The position numbers and the translations under genes were made by a program. From the NCBI GenBank assembly GCA_032718475.1, contig JAUCBJ010002847.1, positions 1-64,000 of the forward strand: a stretch of 64,000 nt of DNA, in the 5' to 3' direction. Each line of letters starts with the position of its first letter. The stretch's first letter is position 1. Under the pieces are notes generated by a model. It ran no database searches and had not been told where the DNA came from. It worked only from the letters and a program-made list of their open reading frames with translations. Below, piece after piece: positions 37,396-47,479 of the stretch. This DNA is from Nemertoderma westbladi (taxonomy: Eukaryota > Xenacoelomorpha > Nemertodermatida > Nemertodermatidae).

Positions 37396-38643
37396 TACAA
37401 TGTTATCCACAGAATATATTTACACAAAATTGTGCTTGGATTGAACTTTCGAATATCAGCTTTGATTTCGCTAAGATTATGGCGGGACTCGGTCACTTTT
37501 GAGAAAACACTAGTTTGTCTAATTAAAGTAAAGTACGGATTCGTACGAAATAGTTTTTTTATTTTATGATTTCAATTCTAAAGGTTAGCGAATTGTGTGC
37601 AGGTACGGTGTTGAGTTGATGTTTAGGATAAAGCTGTAATATTAAGCTTAAATAAAAATATAAATATCAGACGAATTGCTACATTGCTAATTATTTACAA
37701 CGTGGCTTATTTGGTAAGGTATGGGACATGATCAGATGCATCTGATTTCAGATGATCTGAATCTGATATTCGATATTAATTTAATATTGCTTGAATTGGT
37801 TCCTATTGGTTTGGGGGCATTTTAAATGACATCATTTATGCAATTTAATTTCAATTTAGCCAATAATTTTCTTACAAATGATTAAGGCGGCAATGTGCCG
37901 CCCAAGGGATTCTAATGAAAGATTTAACAAATTTCGAAAATGGTTAGAGGTGGCCATGTCTTCCTTTGAGTGTAGGATAAGTATAATAATATGGTCATCC
38001 TCTTCTATACATAAAAATCTCTGGGAACGACAAGAATATAAACCTTGGTCCGATCAAATATATTTTGTTCGTCATTGGAAGTAAAAATTTATGAAATTTA
38101 TCTTTAGTACGCAAAGGGTTAAGGAAACATCCAACCCACACTAGATGAGGTAGAGCTTCCATTCTTTGTCGCCGCAGACGCCTGTAGGATTTACTGGCGA
38201 TAGGAAAGTAGCTGACTCTGACATCAGAGAGCTTTATGCAATCAATATAGTCTCAAATGGAATCAAAGGCGGCAAGTATTAAGACCTAATATTGAACAAT
38301 TATTAGTAACTAACCTTAGTATAGATACCATTGAATGTTAATTTACCACTTTAAATTACCTTCTTATGATTAACGGTCACAGACAGACTGTTTGGCGCCT
38401 GGCTTCCGCCAATTTTTACAACAACCAACAGCGACCAACTACAGATACGACCCGCCAAGCTGCTGCAAAGCCCCTAAATTTAGTGGGCCATTTATTTCTT
38501 TTACATAGAATCCCTGAAAACAGTGTCGCAGCCACTACTACAGTACTATTACTACTGCTACGATCGGCATGCTGCATTGCAGTTGCATTATATTACAATA
38601 TACGAAGAATGCTATGCCGGCTTGTCGACAAAATTGCTCCGCC
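37396..38643. other. No gene recognised
   Basis: AT-rich DNA with a short self-complementary patch CATCTGATTTCAGATGATC (37739-37757). The short open frames show no recognisable motif. Confidence 0.5.
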
Positions 38644-38783
38644 ATAACACCCTATCACCCATGACATTTGCTAGATCATTAGTATTTTCAAGGACAGTGT
38701 CCTTTAAGGTGCGTCTCAAGAAAGTCATGGGCTGGCCGGTCCTGGCTGGTCCTGACGGCGAAAGCAATGTCCTGCAAAGCGGA
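38644..38783 (-). mobile_element. LINE fragment, inverted
   Basis: On the minus strand this matches the LINE coding end at about 56945-57112: CTTTGCAGGACATTGCTTTC, CAGCCCATGACTTTCTTGAG, CTAGCAAATGTCATG in that order. About 50 bp present in the LINE after GGACCAGCCAG is missing here. Both ends are truncated. Confidence 0.8.
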
Positions 38784-38799
38784 AGTGGTTCCGTTCAAT

Positions 38800-39370
38800 A
38801 CAATTTTGATGGAATAAGGGTTTTCGAGGACGCTGATCACGACAACACTTGTCGAAAATATTTTCTGGAAATGCAAACATTATTTTTGGTGCCCCAGAAC
38901 AAAAAGAACAAGTAGCAAAAATTTCAAACCTTTTAAGTTTTCAAAGCCTCTGATCACGATACATCTCGTTAAAAATCATTCCTGGTAACGCGACTATAAT
39001 TTTTGGTGTTTGTTTGGTGGGACGAAAAAAACAAGTAGGTTGAAATTTCAAACTGCAAAAATCGAATTTAGTTGGATAATACGATATTTTTGAGTGTCTT
39101 ATTCGTGATAAGAATCTCCGTAAACCCAATGTAATAATAAGGTTGATTTGGAAATGATTTTTAATTTTTTCAAATTTGTCCGACTAGTATTTTTCGTGCC
39201 GCACATTGACACGTATCTAAAAAAGCCGTTATCAACAAGGTAGGGTATTTTTCAGTGCCATGTTCGTGATCAGCATCCCAAAAAAACCATATGGTCATAA
39301 ATACAATTAGATTTCGTGGTGATTTTTCATTATCATATTTCCACTACCTTTTTTGTGCTCCAGGGGGTAC
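38800..39370. repeat. Degenerate tandem repeat, about 130-150-bp unit
   Basis: Four diverged units share the order TCGAGGACGCTGATCACGA / AAATATTTTCTGG / TTATTTTTGGTGCCCCAG. Later units read CTGATCACGATACATCTCG, TTCGTGATAAGAATCTCCG and TTCGTGATCAGCATCCC. No coding potential. Confidence 0.6.
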
Positions 39371-39635
39371 AAATAACTGAATGATAACTAATATAACAAC
39401 ATGCCAATGTTGTTATATTACACAACTCTTCGATATGTTTGATGTCGAGGAATAAACTTTCCTAACGAAACTGTACGGCAAATTTAATACTTTTGGTTGT
39501 TTGAAAATTTACAGCTAGTTGCACTTTTGGTGTTCTTTTAGTTTCTATTAAAAAATACAAATTTAAATTTTGCGCACATGTATTACGTGCGCACTACGCA
39601 CTAAATTATTAAGGACGTACGATACGCCTTGGCTA

Positions 39636-39831
39636 TTATTTGATATATTTTGCGTGTTGTTTGTAAAAATTCGGACTTATGGTGTTTTGCCAAATTGAGG
39701 ATACCTTGTTTTCTAGGCAATACCCCGCAACTATCGCATAGTTACGGGATAATACCAGAAAACGGTGTTCCCCTTTGTTTTGGCAAAACACCATAAGTCA
39801 GAATTTTTACAAAAAAACCGCAAAATATTTC
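39636..39831. mobile_element. Small foldback element
   Basis: Arms of about 85 bp flank a short loop: AAATTCGGACTTATGGTGTT...TTGCCAAA on the left and TTTGGCAAAACACCATAAGT on the right, extending outward to ATATTTTGCG and CGCAAAATAT. It would form a long hairpin. No gene. Confidence 0.8.
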
Positions 39832-39959
39832 AAAGAAAATTCTAAATCAAATTGAAAGTTTAGTTATATGAATTCTATATATATTTAGTTATCAAAAAAC
39901 TCAATAACAAGTAAACTGAGGCATCTCTCAAAAAAATAAACAGTTTTTATCGATTATCT

Positions 39960-40195
39960 AATTTAAGCGTATCGCAAGCGTGCAACGCAGGCGTATCTCA
40001 TGTGATTCCCAAGAGTTATGGCCCGACCTTTACGCAAGCGATCTACTTGAGTTATGTCACATAAATATCGCAACAACTTGCGTTAAGTCGCATAAAAATC
40101 ACAACAACTTGCGTTTAGTCGCATAAAACTCACATGCGATTCACTTGCGACTTTCAAGCGTCATGACGCATAAATATCGCAAAAATTTACTGGTT
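39960..40195. repeat. CGCAT/ATGCG-rich degenerate array, left
   Basis: Repeated variants of AACTTGCGTTAAGTCGCAT, ATCGCAA and ACATGCGATTCACTTGCG at irregular spacing of 30-40 bp. A related array lies at 42745-43010, on the other side of element Z2. Confidence 0.6.
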
Positions 40196-40879
40196 GTGAT
40201 TTTTGTGTAATACATTGAGACCTTTGTGACAGAAAATATGATACAGTAGTTGATTATTCCACTACTGTTTGATACTATAGGCTTCCGTATCATCTGCCTA
40301 CTGTGGGGCGAGCCACGAAGTGAGTGAGCCTTAGCGTAGGGGTACCATTAATCAACCTGTGGGGCAAGCCACGAAGTGAGTGAGCCTTAGCGTAGGGGTA
40401 CCATTAATCAACCTGTCGTTCTGTCGTTCTGTCGCGTTTTTTTTCAGTATTTTATTTTAAACGTTAATAACTCGGCCAATCCTTGATGAAATCTATCCAA
40501 ACTTGGTACACATGTTGTTTGGCAATAGTTTGAAAATTTTCCAAGTAGAATTTGCGTGTGGCCTTCGTGCAGCATCAGTGTAACTGTTATTGCAGTTATA
40601 ATAAATTTATTTATCCAAATTTAAAATGCGTTAAATTATTATTACTGTAGGATAAATCAGCTGGGTTTCTGACAAATTTTGCAATAAATTGGGGCTGTCT
40701 GCTAATCTGCATGTACGGTACCATGTGTACCGGTACTGTCAGGCTGTACTCAATCCCTGAATCGAGAATCCTGCAATCAGTCAATACTGCAATACTGGTC
40801 AGCCGGTACCATACACTGCAGACATGCCATATCATGTAATCTAATTAAACATGGCCCTGGCAACCCTTGCGGTGATTAA

Positions 40880-41760
40880 TTAGCCCAGTACCGGCACCGG
40901 TAATAATAATATAATAGTTTAGATAGTTACTGCTAGGCGCTAGCTAATCATTCAGTCATTGCTGCATTGGCACCGTACACGTACACCGTATTGCTGTACT
41001 GCCGTTGTAGTGCGCACCGTAGGTACCACCCAACTACCGGTACCTGGTACCGGCTGACCGGTGGCAACTAGCACTTCAGCACAGCATTGCACTTGCACAG
41101 CAACAGCACTACCGGCGATACACAAGTTGGAATTTATGTAGAGTTTGCTCAACAGTAGAGATATAAAATAGTTATCTACATTATATATATTACTATTGGC
41201 AAGTATTGAAATATATACCGTTATTCGTGTTATCAGTATTTGCAACATCTGACATTGAAGAGGTGAGAGAAGATGAATACCGGCACTCAACAAAACCAAC
41301 GCTTATCACAGGTCGGTATGGTTATAGTTTAGGCCTAATTAGCCCAGTACCGGTAATAATAATATAATAGTTTAGATAGTTACCGCTAATCATTCTGCAT
41401 TCAGTCACTGGCACGCGTACACCGTATTGCTGTACTGCCGTTGTAGTGCGTACCGTAGGTACCACCCTACTACCGGTACCGGCTGACCGGTGGCAACTAA
41501 CACTTCAGCACTTGCACTGTTGCACAGCAACAGCACTACTGGCGATACACAGGTTGGAATTTATGTAGAGTTTGCTCAACTTTCAGTACAGATATAAAAT
41601 AGTTATCTAAATTATCTATATTACTATTGACAAGTATTGAAATATATACCGTTATTCGTGTTATCAGTATTTGCAACATCTGACATTGAAGAGGAGAGAG
41701 AAGATGAATACTGGAATACCCAGATACCGGCACTCAACAAAACCAACGCTTGCTTATCAC
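40880..41760. repeat. Direct duplication of about 430 bp inside Z2
   Basis: Both copies run from TTAGCCCAGTACCGG through ACCGTATTGCTGTACTGCCG and GGTGGCAACTA to ATCTGACATTGAAGAG and CTTATCACAG, with scattered substitutions and small indels. The minus-strand frames in both are by-products. Confidence 0.85.
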
Positions 41761-41762
41761 AG

Positions 41763-42055
41763 GTGACTCGAAACCGGCGCGACTGTCCACTCGAATACAA
41801 CTTCAAAACACAAACGCCAATAATAAACTGAAAGCGTATCGAACGTCTTCAGAAGAATCTGTCATTGGGACGAAGAAAAGGAAGCCGAAACCACGGGAAT
41901 GGACCACAGCTAAGATTTAATGCTCCCATTGTCAGAGTTCCTGGACCGAAATTGAAACACCAATTGCCGATGGGCTTGATCTCTCAAACCAAAACTTCCT
42001 CTGCGGGGTTTGTGCGGCAGTAAAGATTGAAAGTCTGGAAGCTGGCATCCCTAGG
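41763..42055 (+). pseudogene. Exon-like passenger with Cys pairs, interrupted by a stop
   Basis: After a good acceptor (TGCTTATCACAG) one frame reads SKPARLSTRIQLQNTN, TKKRKPKPREWTTAKI, then an in-frame TAA (41918-41920), then CSHCQSSWTEIETPIADGLD and FLCGVCAAVKIESLEAG. The two CxxC pairs about 30 residues apart look like a small zinc site, preceded by a basic nuclear-localisation-like run. I do not recognise the protein. It is absent from Z1, so it may be a captured and now broken host exon. The last few codons (GCATCCCTAG) overlap sequence also found at 37004 and may belong to Z. Confidence 0.45.
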
Positions 42056-42744
42056 TATTATTATTATAAAGAGCGTCAGCATGCGTTTAATAAATATATT
42101 TTAATACAAAACAGGTCGAACGCAAAGAGGCTTATAATGAAGACGAGTACTGCATTGATTATATTCCTATAAACCACCTGGCTTTGCATATTGAACGTGC
42201 GTTTGGAAATAAGTTCGTGCTACCCTTCCGTGGGTGGTAGATGACGCGGTTATGTATTGGTGGGTGGAGGAGGGGGGGGGGGCAGATTAAAAGGGGTGAA
42301 CACGTACTGTCCCCCTTTCTTTGATTAATTGGTGGTGTGGGTTAATCTCTCATAACCTGATTTTGTGATACAGTCGCACAATTTTAATTTGTATCTCATA
42401 AATGGGCCTCGTGCTGCGCGAAGGCCCCACGAACGTGTACTTACAGTACCTTACATTACATTACATTACACTCTCTAGACGTAGAACATTAGACATACTG
42501 TACGAATCAATACTAGAAATGGTTGGTTATATACAGGATAATACAAATAGATTAGAATAACCATGATACACTTTTAACTATTCCCTATAATTTTTAATTC
42601 TATAAAATATATTAATATGATCTCTGTATTCTACAGCCATATTAGATAATTCGTATTCATCAATTTTATATTTTAAAACTATTTATTTCTTGATAGGCAA
42701 CTAACTTTATTTTAATTAATAAATCTTTAGTGTAATTAAAAACA

Positions 42745-43010
42745 TGCGATTCACATGGGAATTAACGCATGGGAATCTCATGGTGTAAAACATGCGTAAA
42801 ATAAGCGTTAAATGAGGTGTGATTCCCATGCGATTTTCATGCACGGAATCACATGCGTAAAATTAAGTTGTGAATCGCATGCGTGGAATCGCTTCCCTAT
42901 TTTACATGTGAATCACATGCGAATCACAAGAGTTTTATCGCTATTTATTGAGCCGCAATAAAAACGCATGACGCTTTAAAATCACTTGCGATACGCATGC
43001 GCATTTTTCA
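42745..43010. repeat. CGCAT/ATGCG-rich degenerate array, right
   Basis: Many variants of GATTCACATGCG, CATGCGTAAAAT and GCGTGGAATCGC. Part (ACGCATGACGCTTTAAAATC) is inverted relative to 40150-40190, so the two arrays may be the ends of an older element that Z2 entered. Confidence 0.55.
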
Positions 43011-43707
43011 CTTGGAGAACTACAAAAATCGACTTAGGGGTTCTGCCTTGAAGGTGACGAATCATTGTTGTTCACCTCCAAGAAGACTAACAGTTCGCCT
43101 CTCTTTGACTAAAGTAAAAAGCATTTCAATAGTTATTGATAATTCGTAACTTTGGCATTTTTTTTATATACCGGTACCCCATGTATTTATTCATCTCACA
43201 TTCTAACGAAAACTTTGAAATACTAGATTATTTATTGAGCCCAATCCTCATTGTGCTTTATAATTTTGCTTTATATATAATTGTTTAGTACAATCTTGAA
43301 TAAATTCACGTTTGGAGTTAGTAGGCCCTATATATTACCTCGAAATACCAGGATTATACGGAAAATTGATATAAATAATATCAAGTTTTATATCAAATTA
43401 TATCAAATTATATACCGGTACACAAAGTGTTGAACAGCATCAAACTACTCCTAATACTTACTCTGTAATGGAATTGCTGCCCAGTTGCTCTGTTCATCCG
43501 TGGACAACGGCGCCGATTAATCTACTATTTTAGCTTTAAACATTGAGGTAAAAAACAGTTTGTAATTAATTAATTCGTTAGCCGTCATATCGTTTTATAT
43601 AAATTTAAGAATGTTTACATTGCCTTAATTTGATGATCAGAACAAATGGATGGCGCCTGATATCGACGGTTTTACATCAGTGATGCGAATACGTAAGACT
43701 ACGACAT

Positions 43708-44440
43708 TAGTGTTTAAACGGGATCAGACTTTTCGGGATTTCAGGGATCGGGACCGGGATTATCGCTCTCGGGATATCGTTTTTCGGTATCGGGATTGCA
43801 ATTTTAGATTAAATTCCCTAAAAGTTATTAGTATATGTGGTGGTTTTGGGTAACATTCACTTTATTTTACACTTCTGAAATATTAGTAAGATAAAGTTTT
43901 ATTAAAATTAATTTGCATTTGATTACTGGAGATGGTTTACTGAAATATAAATTATATATAATCAGAACATTTCCGAACTGTTGGAACTATTTATTACACA
44001 TTTATAGGAAGGGATCTAGGGGTCTTAACCTCGAATGATAAGTTTATTTTACCGAAAATAACTATTTTTATTGGCGCAATTGTAGGACTAATCCCATCAC
44101 ATGCGTACTTTTTAACCGTAAGGATTGGAGATATATGAGATATTAATTTCAAAAAAATTTGAAATGATTTGAGAACCCGGGACCTCGAGGTGGAAGCCGA
44201 GACAACAACTATTCGAGGTTAAGGCCCCTAGATCCTTTCCTATAATAAATGTATAATAACAAACACCTCGAAAAACACAGCTGGCCAACAAATTGTTACT
44301 AGGAACTATTTATCAGATATTCAACAAATTTACTTTACTATACTTCGTGATCCCGTTCCAGAAAAGTCCGTGTCGCGACCGTGATTACATTTTTCGCCGG
44401 GATCCCGGTTTTTCGGGATTTGGATCCGGTTTAAACACTA
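43708..44440. mobile_element. MITE-like element with TAGTGTTTAAAC ends
   Basis: TAGTGTTTAAACGGGATC at the left is the inverse of GGATCCGGTTTAAACACTA at the right, and imperfect inverted similarity (GGGATCGGGACC / GGGATCCCGG) extends about 90 bp inwards. Inside, 43995-44035 and 44208-44255 form a second inverted repeat (GGATCTAGGGGTCTTAACCT). The open frame at 43650-43853 is a frame of this repeat. Confidence 0.6.
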
Positions 44441-45002
44441 TTATATAATCTATAGAGCTATGTCTATCGGTACCGGTACCGAGTGGTAGTTGCTTTGTAT
44501 CTCCTCTCCTACAATATCTACTGATCTGTCTATAGAGTACTTTACTTATCTCCTGAAATATCTATACGTTTTTATGCTGAATATATCTTAATCCGTTTAT
44601 AACCAATTTGATAGGTACCGGTACTGTAATGTAAAAGGTTAATTTCGGAAAAATATTTCGGAAGGTACCGGTAATTTATTAATCGTATTTTGGTGTGGAG
44701 AGGATTCAGTCGTGGTCTTTAGTCTCTTAGACTTTATATTATAAATTGAATATAATATCAACCTCAGTATTATAACTCTCAAGCTTTATCCAATTCGCTA
44801 CTGTAAGGAATGAACAACGCCAAACTGTCAATGTTTGCGACGGCCACGTCTGAGTCCGATTGGTCCACCTTCACCCGTCCACTTCAGATCTTCAGTAGTT
44901 AACCAACCTGGTTAGGTCAGATCCAAACATTCAATGGAGACCACCGAATGGCGCGCTATTTGAATTACATTCAGTTTTAGAATCTACACTCTGTGATATA
45001 AA

Positions 45003-45110
45003 ATATAGTCCCACTTTGGTGTAGTGGTTGCATTGTATTCACTTCTCCTGATGGTCGTGGGTTCGATCCCCGCTTGGGGGCCTGGGCATTTTCGTTTCGG
45101 CACGAATTCT
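45003..45110 (+). repeat. tRNA-derived SINE-like sequence
   Basis: TTTGGTGTAGTGGTTGCATTG resembles an A box and GTGGGTTCGATCCCCGC a B box, in tRNA spacing. The acceptor stem does not pair well and the sequence continues into GGCACGAATTC, so a SINE head is more likely than a functional tRNA gene. Confidence 0.5.
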
Positions 45111-45354
45111 TTAAAAGGACTAGCCACGGTTTAAATAATAGCTAAATTAATACTGTAGTTTCCTCTGGGGAGTAAAGTTCTGGGGGGTCCGAGCACTAAT
45201 ATATACTAACTCGTCATACTATGAGCGTAATAATCCCTGGCCTAAAGGCGGAATAAATCTTTTCATTTTTAATATAATTATTATGTGTAGGGCTAAATTT
45301 AATATTAATATTAAATAATAAATTATATTAATATTAAATATATTTAATTCCTAG

Positions 45355-45513
45355 GTTTTTACGGGCGTTGCCAAGGGGAGCTGCACCGCTCCAACTCCCC
45401 AGGAGAAGTCAGATAAACAACCGAGTGCCTACGAACGGGAGAGGATTGAGCACGCTAAGAATATAATGGCCCCGTTCGTACTGCGGAGGTTAAAGAAGGA
45501 CGTTATGAAACAG
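45355..45513 (+). CDS. SMARCAD1: SMARCAD1-like SNF2 helicase, internal exon
   Basis: A 53-codon exon with acceptor TAATTCCTAG and donor CAG/GTGGGT. It reads YERERIEHAKNIMAPFVLRR then LKKDVMKQ, the segment linking the two helicase lobes of SMARCAD1-type chromatin remodellers just before LPAK. It joins in phase 0 to the exon at 57932 (MKQ/LPAKGET). SMARCAD1 proteins use ATP to move nucleosomes and act in heterochromatin maintenance and DNA-end processing. The exons for the N-terminal ATPase lobe were not found upstream in this window. It may be a true exon of a gene with huge introns or part of a truncated duplicate. Confidence 0.85.
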
Positions 45514-45629
45514 GTGGGTCCCTGTACTGAACTGGGAAGTAGATAAAAGTATTTTGATAGTGAGAGTATTCAAGCTGGGGAGTAGAACAATGGTACCCTT
45601 CCTTCTTATCTTCAGTAGCCCCTAAAAAA

Positions 45630-45790
45630 CTATTAGGGGGCGTTCATAAAGTATGTCACGCAAATTTTTCCGATTTTTAACCGCCCTCCCCCCTCGGTCA
45701 CAAAGTGTCACACAAGCTCGACCCCCCCCCCCTCCCCCCTCGGTCACAAAGTGTCACACAAGCTCGACCCCCCCCCCCCCCCCCCCCTCT
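45630..45790. repeat. Repeat fragment with duplicated CTCGGTCACAAAGTGTCACA and poly-C
   Basis: GGGGCGTTCATAAAGTATGT opens the stretch. CTCGGTCACAAAGTGTCACA with following CAAGCTCGAC and a C run occurs twice in tandem (from 45694 and 45738). Located in the large SMARCAD1 intron. Confidence 0.6.
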
Positions 45791-46345
45791 GTCTCATTGG
45801 TAAATTTGTAATACCCCCAAACAATACACCATCCCCCGTCTCCCAAACAAGTAATATTTTATATCAATAATACACAATGTTTGTTATGCCAAAATACAAT
45901 ATAAATTCAATTACTATATCTACATTTTCCCTCAAGTTTTCCCACGGGCAAGTCAAGTGTTCTTATTCTATATTAATAACAGGTATTACAGTGTTGGAGT
46001 CAATGGCTTCTATTTCCTACTCAATTTATCGATTATAATCAATGTTATTGAGTCCCCTTAGTGGTGTTTTGGGCGAATGAGTGGTTTCATATTATTATAA
46101 CTTTTGTTGGCTAGCCCTGCCTAAATTAGTAGCTACAGTAGAGTGTTTAATTAATCATTGCGGCCGTGATGGTTCATGGTTAATATACACTACCGTTTCA
46201 TTGTAGCGAGTGGTTAAAGACGGCCAAGTAGTGTAGGGTTGAGCACAGTGGCAGCAGATGGTATTGACAGATGGGAGGCCATGAGAAGGTAAATTGCGGA
46301 CATACAAGGTATCAGGTAGTAATTTACTGGTCTATCTTTTACCTC

Positions 46346-46414
46346 AGCCGCTGGCTGAATTGTTAGAGCGTCAGACTTCCAACCCGGAGGTCACCAGTTC
46401 GATCCCTCCTGGAC
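46346..46414 (+). repeat. tRNA-derived SINE-like fragment
   Basis: GGCTGAATTGTTAGAGCG fits an A box and CCAGTTCGATCCCTCC a B box. It is the better-preserved partner of 6320-6402. Confidence 0.55.
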
Positions 46415-46452
46415 TTCATTGTCGACTATTCCCAATAAAAGTTAAAAAGAAA

Positions 46453-47455
46453 ACTAGAATCACTATTTCCTGATTGGTTTTAAACAGGTTACCTAGCAAC
46501 GGCAACCAGCAACCACAAACAGCTGGATAAAATAGCAGTTGACCTTAAAACAACTAGAGTCACTATCCGGTAATCACAGGGCCAGTGACGGAACTGACAG
46601 CAGCCGTTAAATTGACAAACACTGTGGGGCGAGCCATGAAAGTGCGCGAGCTTAGAATACGGGTACTAATCTCAACTTCGCGTCTATCTGTCGGTCTGCC
46701 TGTCGCTGGTCGGTCGGTCCGTCTAATCTTTGAATTCTGATACAGTAACTCAGCGAATATTTTATGAAATTAATACACAAGTTGAAAGTCAAAAGTTTAG
46801 AAAGTTTTCAGAAATTTGGCGTTGTGCATTCAAGTGGTCCGCCGCTAGGGGGCGCTAAATATAGACTTAATAACTTTTGAACAACTTCATAGATTTTGAG
46901 TGACCTATGTATGGAGTTCATTTTAATTGTTTAGATCTAATACTGGGGAAACAGTCCGGTCCATAAAAAAAACTCCATTTGTATACCAACAACAATTAAG
47001 CAGTTGTAGTGGAGAGTTGCAGAGATTTACAATTCACAATACAATTAATATACACCATGTCCCAGAATATAGTATGGTAGGTAATTCGGCGTCCCAAATT
47101 TTCCCCCCTAATTTTTCTACAAAATCTTAATGAGATTGCGAATGAGAATGAGATTAGTTCCACCTCCCTCCTCCTTCGTGGGTGAGTCAGAATTTTTATT
47201 TTTGCTTTCAATCTTTAGCTACAAGCATTTGAAAAAGGTGTCTCCGGCGATATTACACCAATCCCACCGCAGTTACTCTTCAACCTTATAGCTGTCTGTT
47301 GGTACTAATGGAAAGCTGGCCCTTGCCCCTCCTGCTCATTAATATGGTATTTTGAATCCAGCTGATGCGTTGCTAGGTATCCCGTTTAAATCCAATCAGG
47401 AAATAGTGATATTTGTTGTTTTAAGGGCCCCTCTTCTCTTCTAGTTGACTACCAA
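46453..47455. mobile_element. 1-kb element with inverted ends, carrying a Z 5' end
   Basis: Left end AATCACTATTTCCTGATTGG then GGTTACCTAGCAACGGC (46456-46508) is inverted at 47372-47415 (GCGTTGCTAGGTATCCCG ... AATCAGGAAATAGTGAT). Inside are a Z 5' end (46622-46905, TGTGGGGCGAGCCATGAAAG) without its 3' partner, and a repeat (47145-47310) shared with 25435-25600. No gene. Confidence 0.6.
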
Positions 47456-47479
47456 GATTATAGTCATTTTGATGGCCTC

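Larger units (their letters stand above)
40302..42437 (+). mobile_element. Element Z2, 2.1 kb
   Basis: Starts TGTGGGGCGAGCCACGAAG (with a 58-bp tandem duplication, 40302-40359 and 40360-40417) and ends GCGCGAAGGCCCCACGAACG. The 5' 330 bp (AACTTGGTACACATG, GGCCTTCGTGCAGCATC) and 3' 380 bp match Z1. The middle is different from Z1: a 430-bp tandem duplication (40880-41310 and 41335-41760) and an exon-like segment (41763-42055). Confidence 0.75.

Noticed and set aside
43650-43853. Arg/Asp-rich frame (RDRDRDYRSRD)
   Set aside because: Generated by GGGATCGGGACC-type inverted-end sequence of a MITE.
45003-45075. Functional tRNA gene
   Set aside because: A and B boxes are present but the acceptor stem does not pair and the sequence continues as a SINE-like tail.
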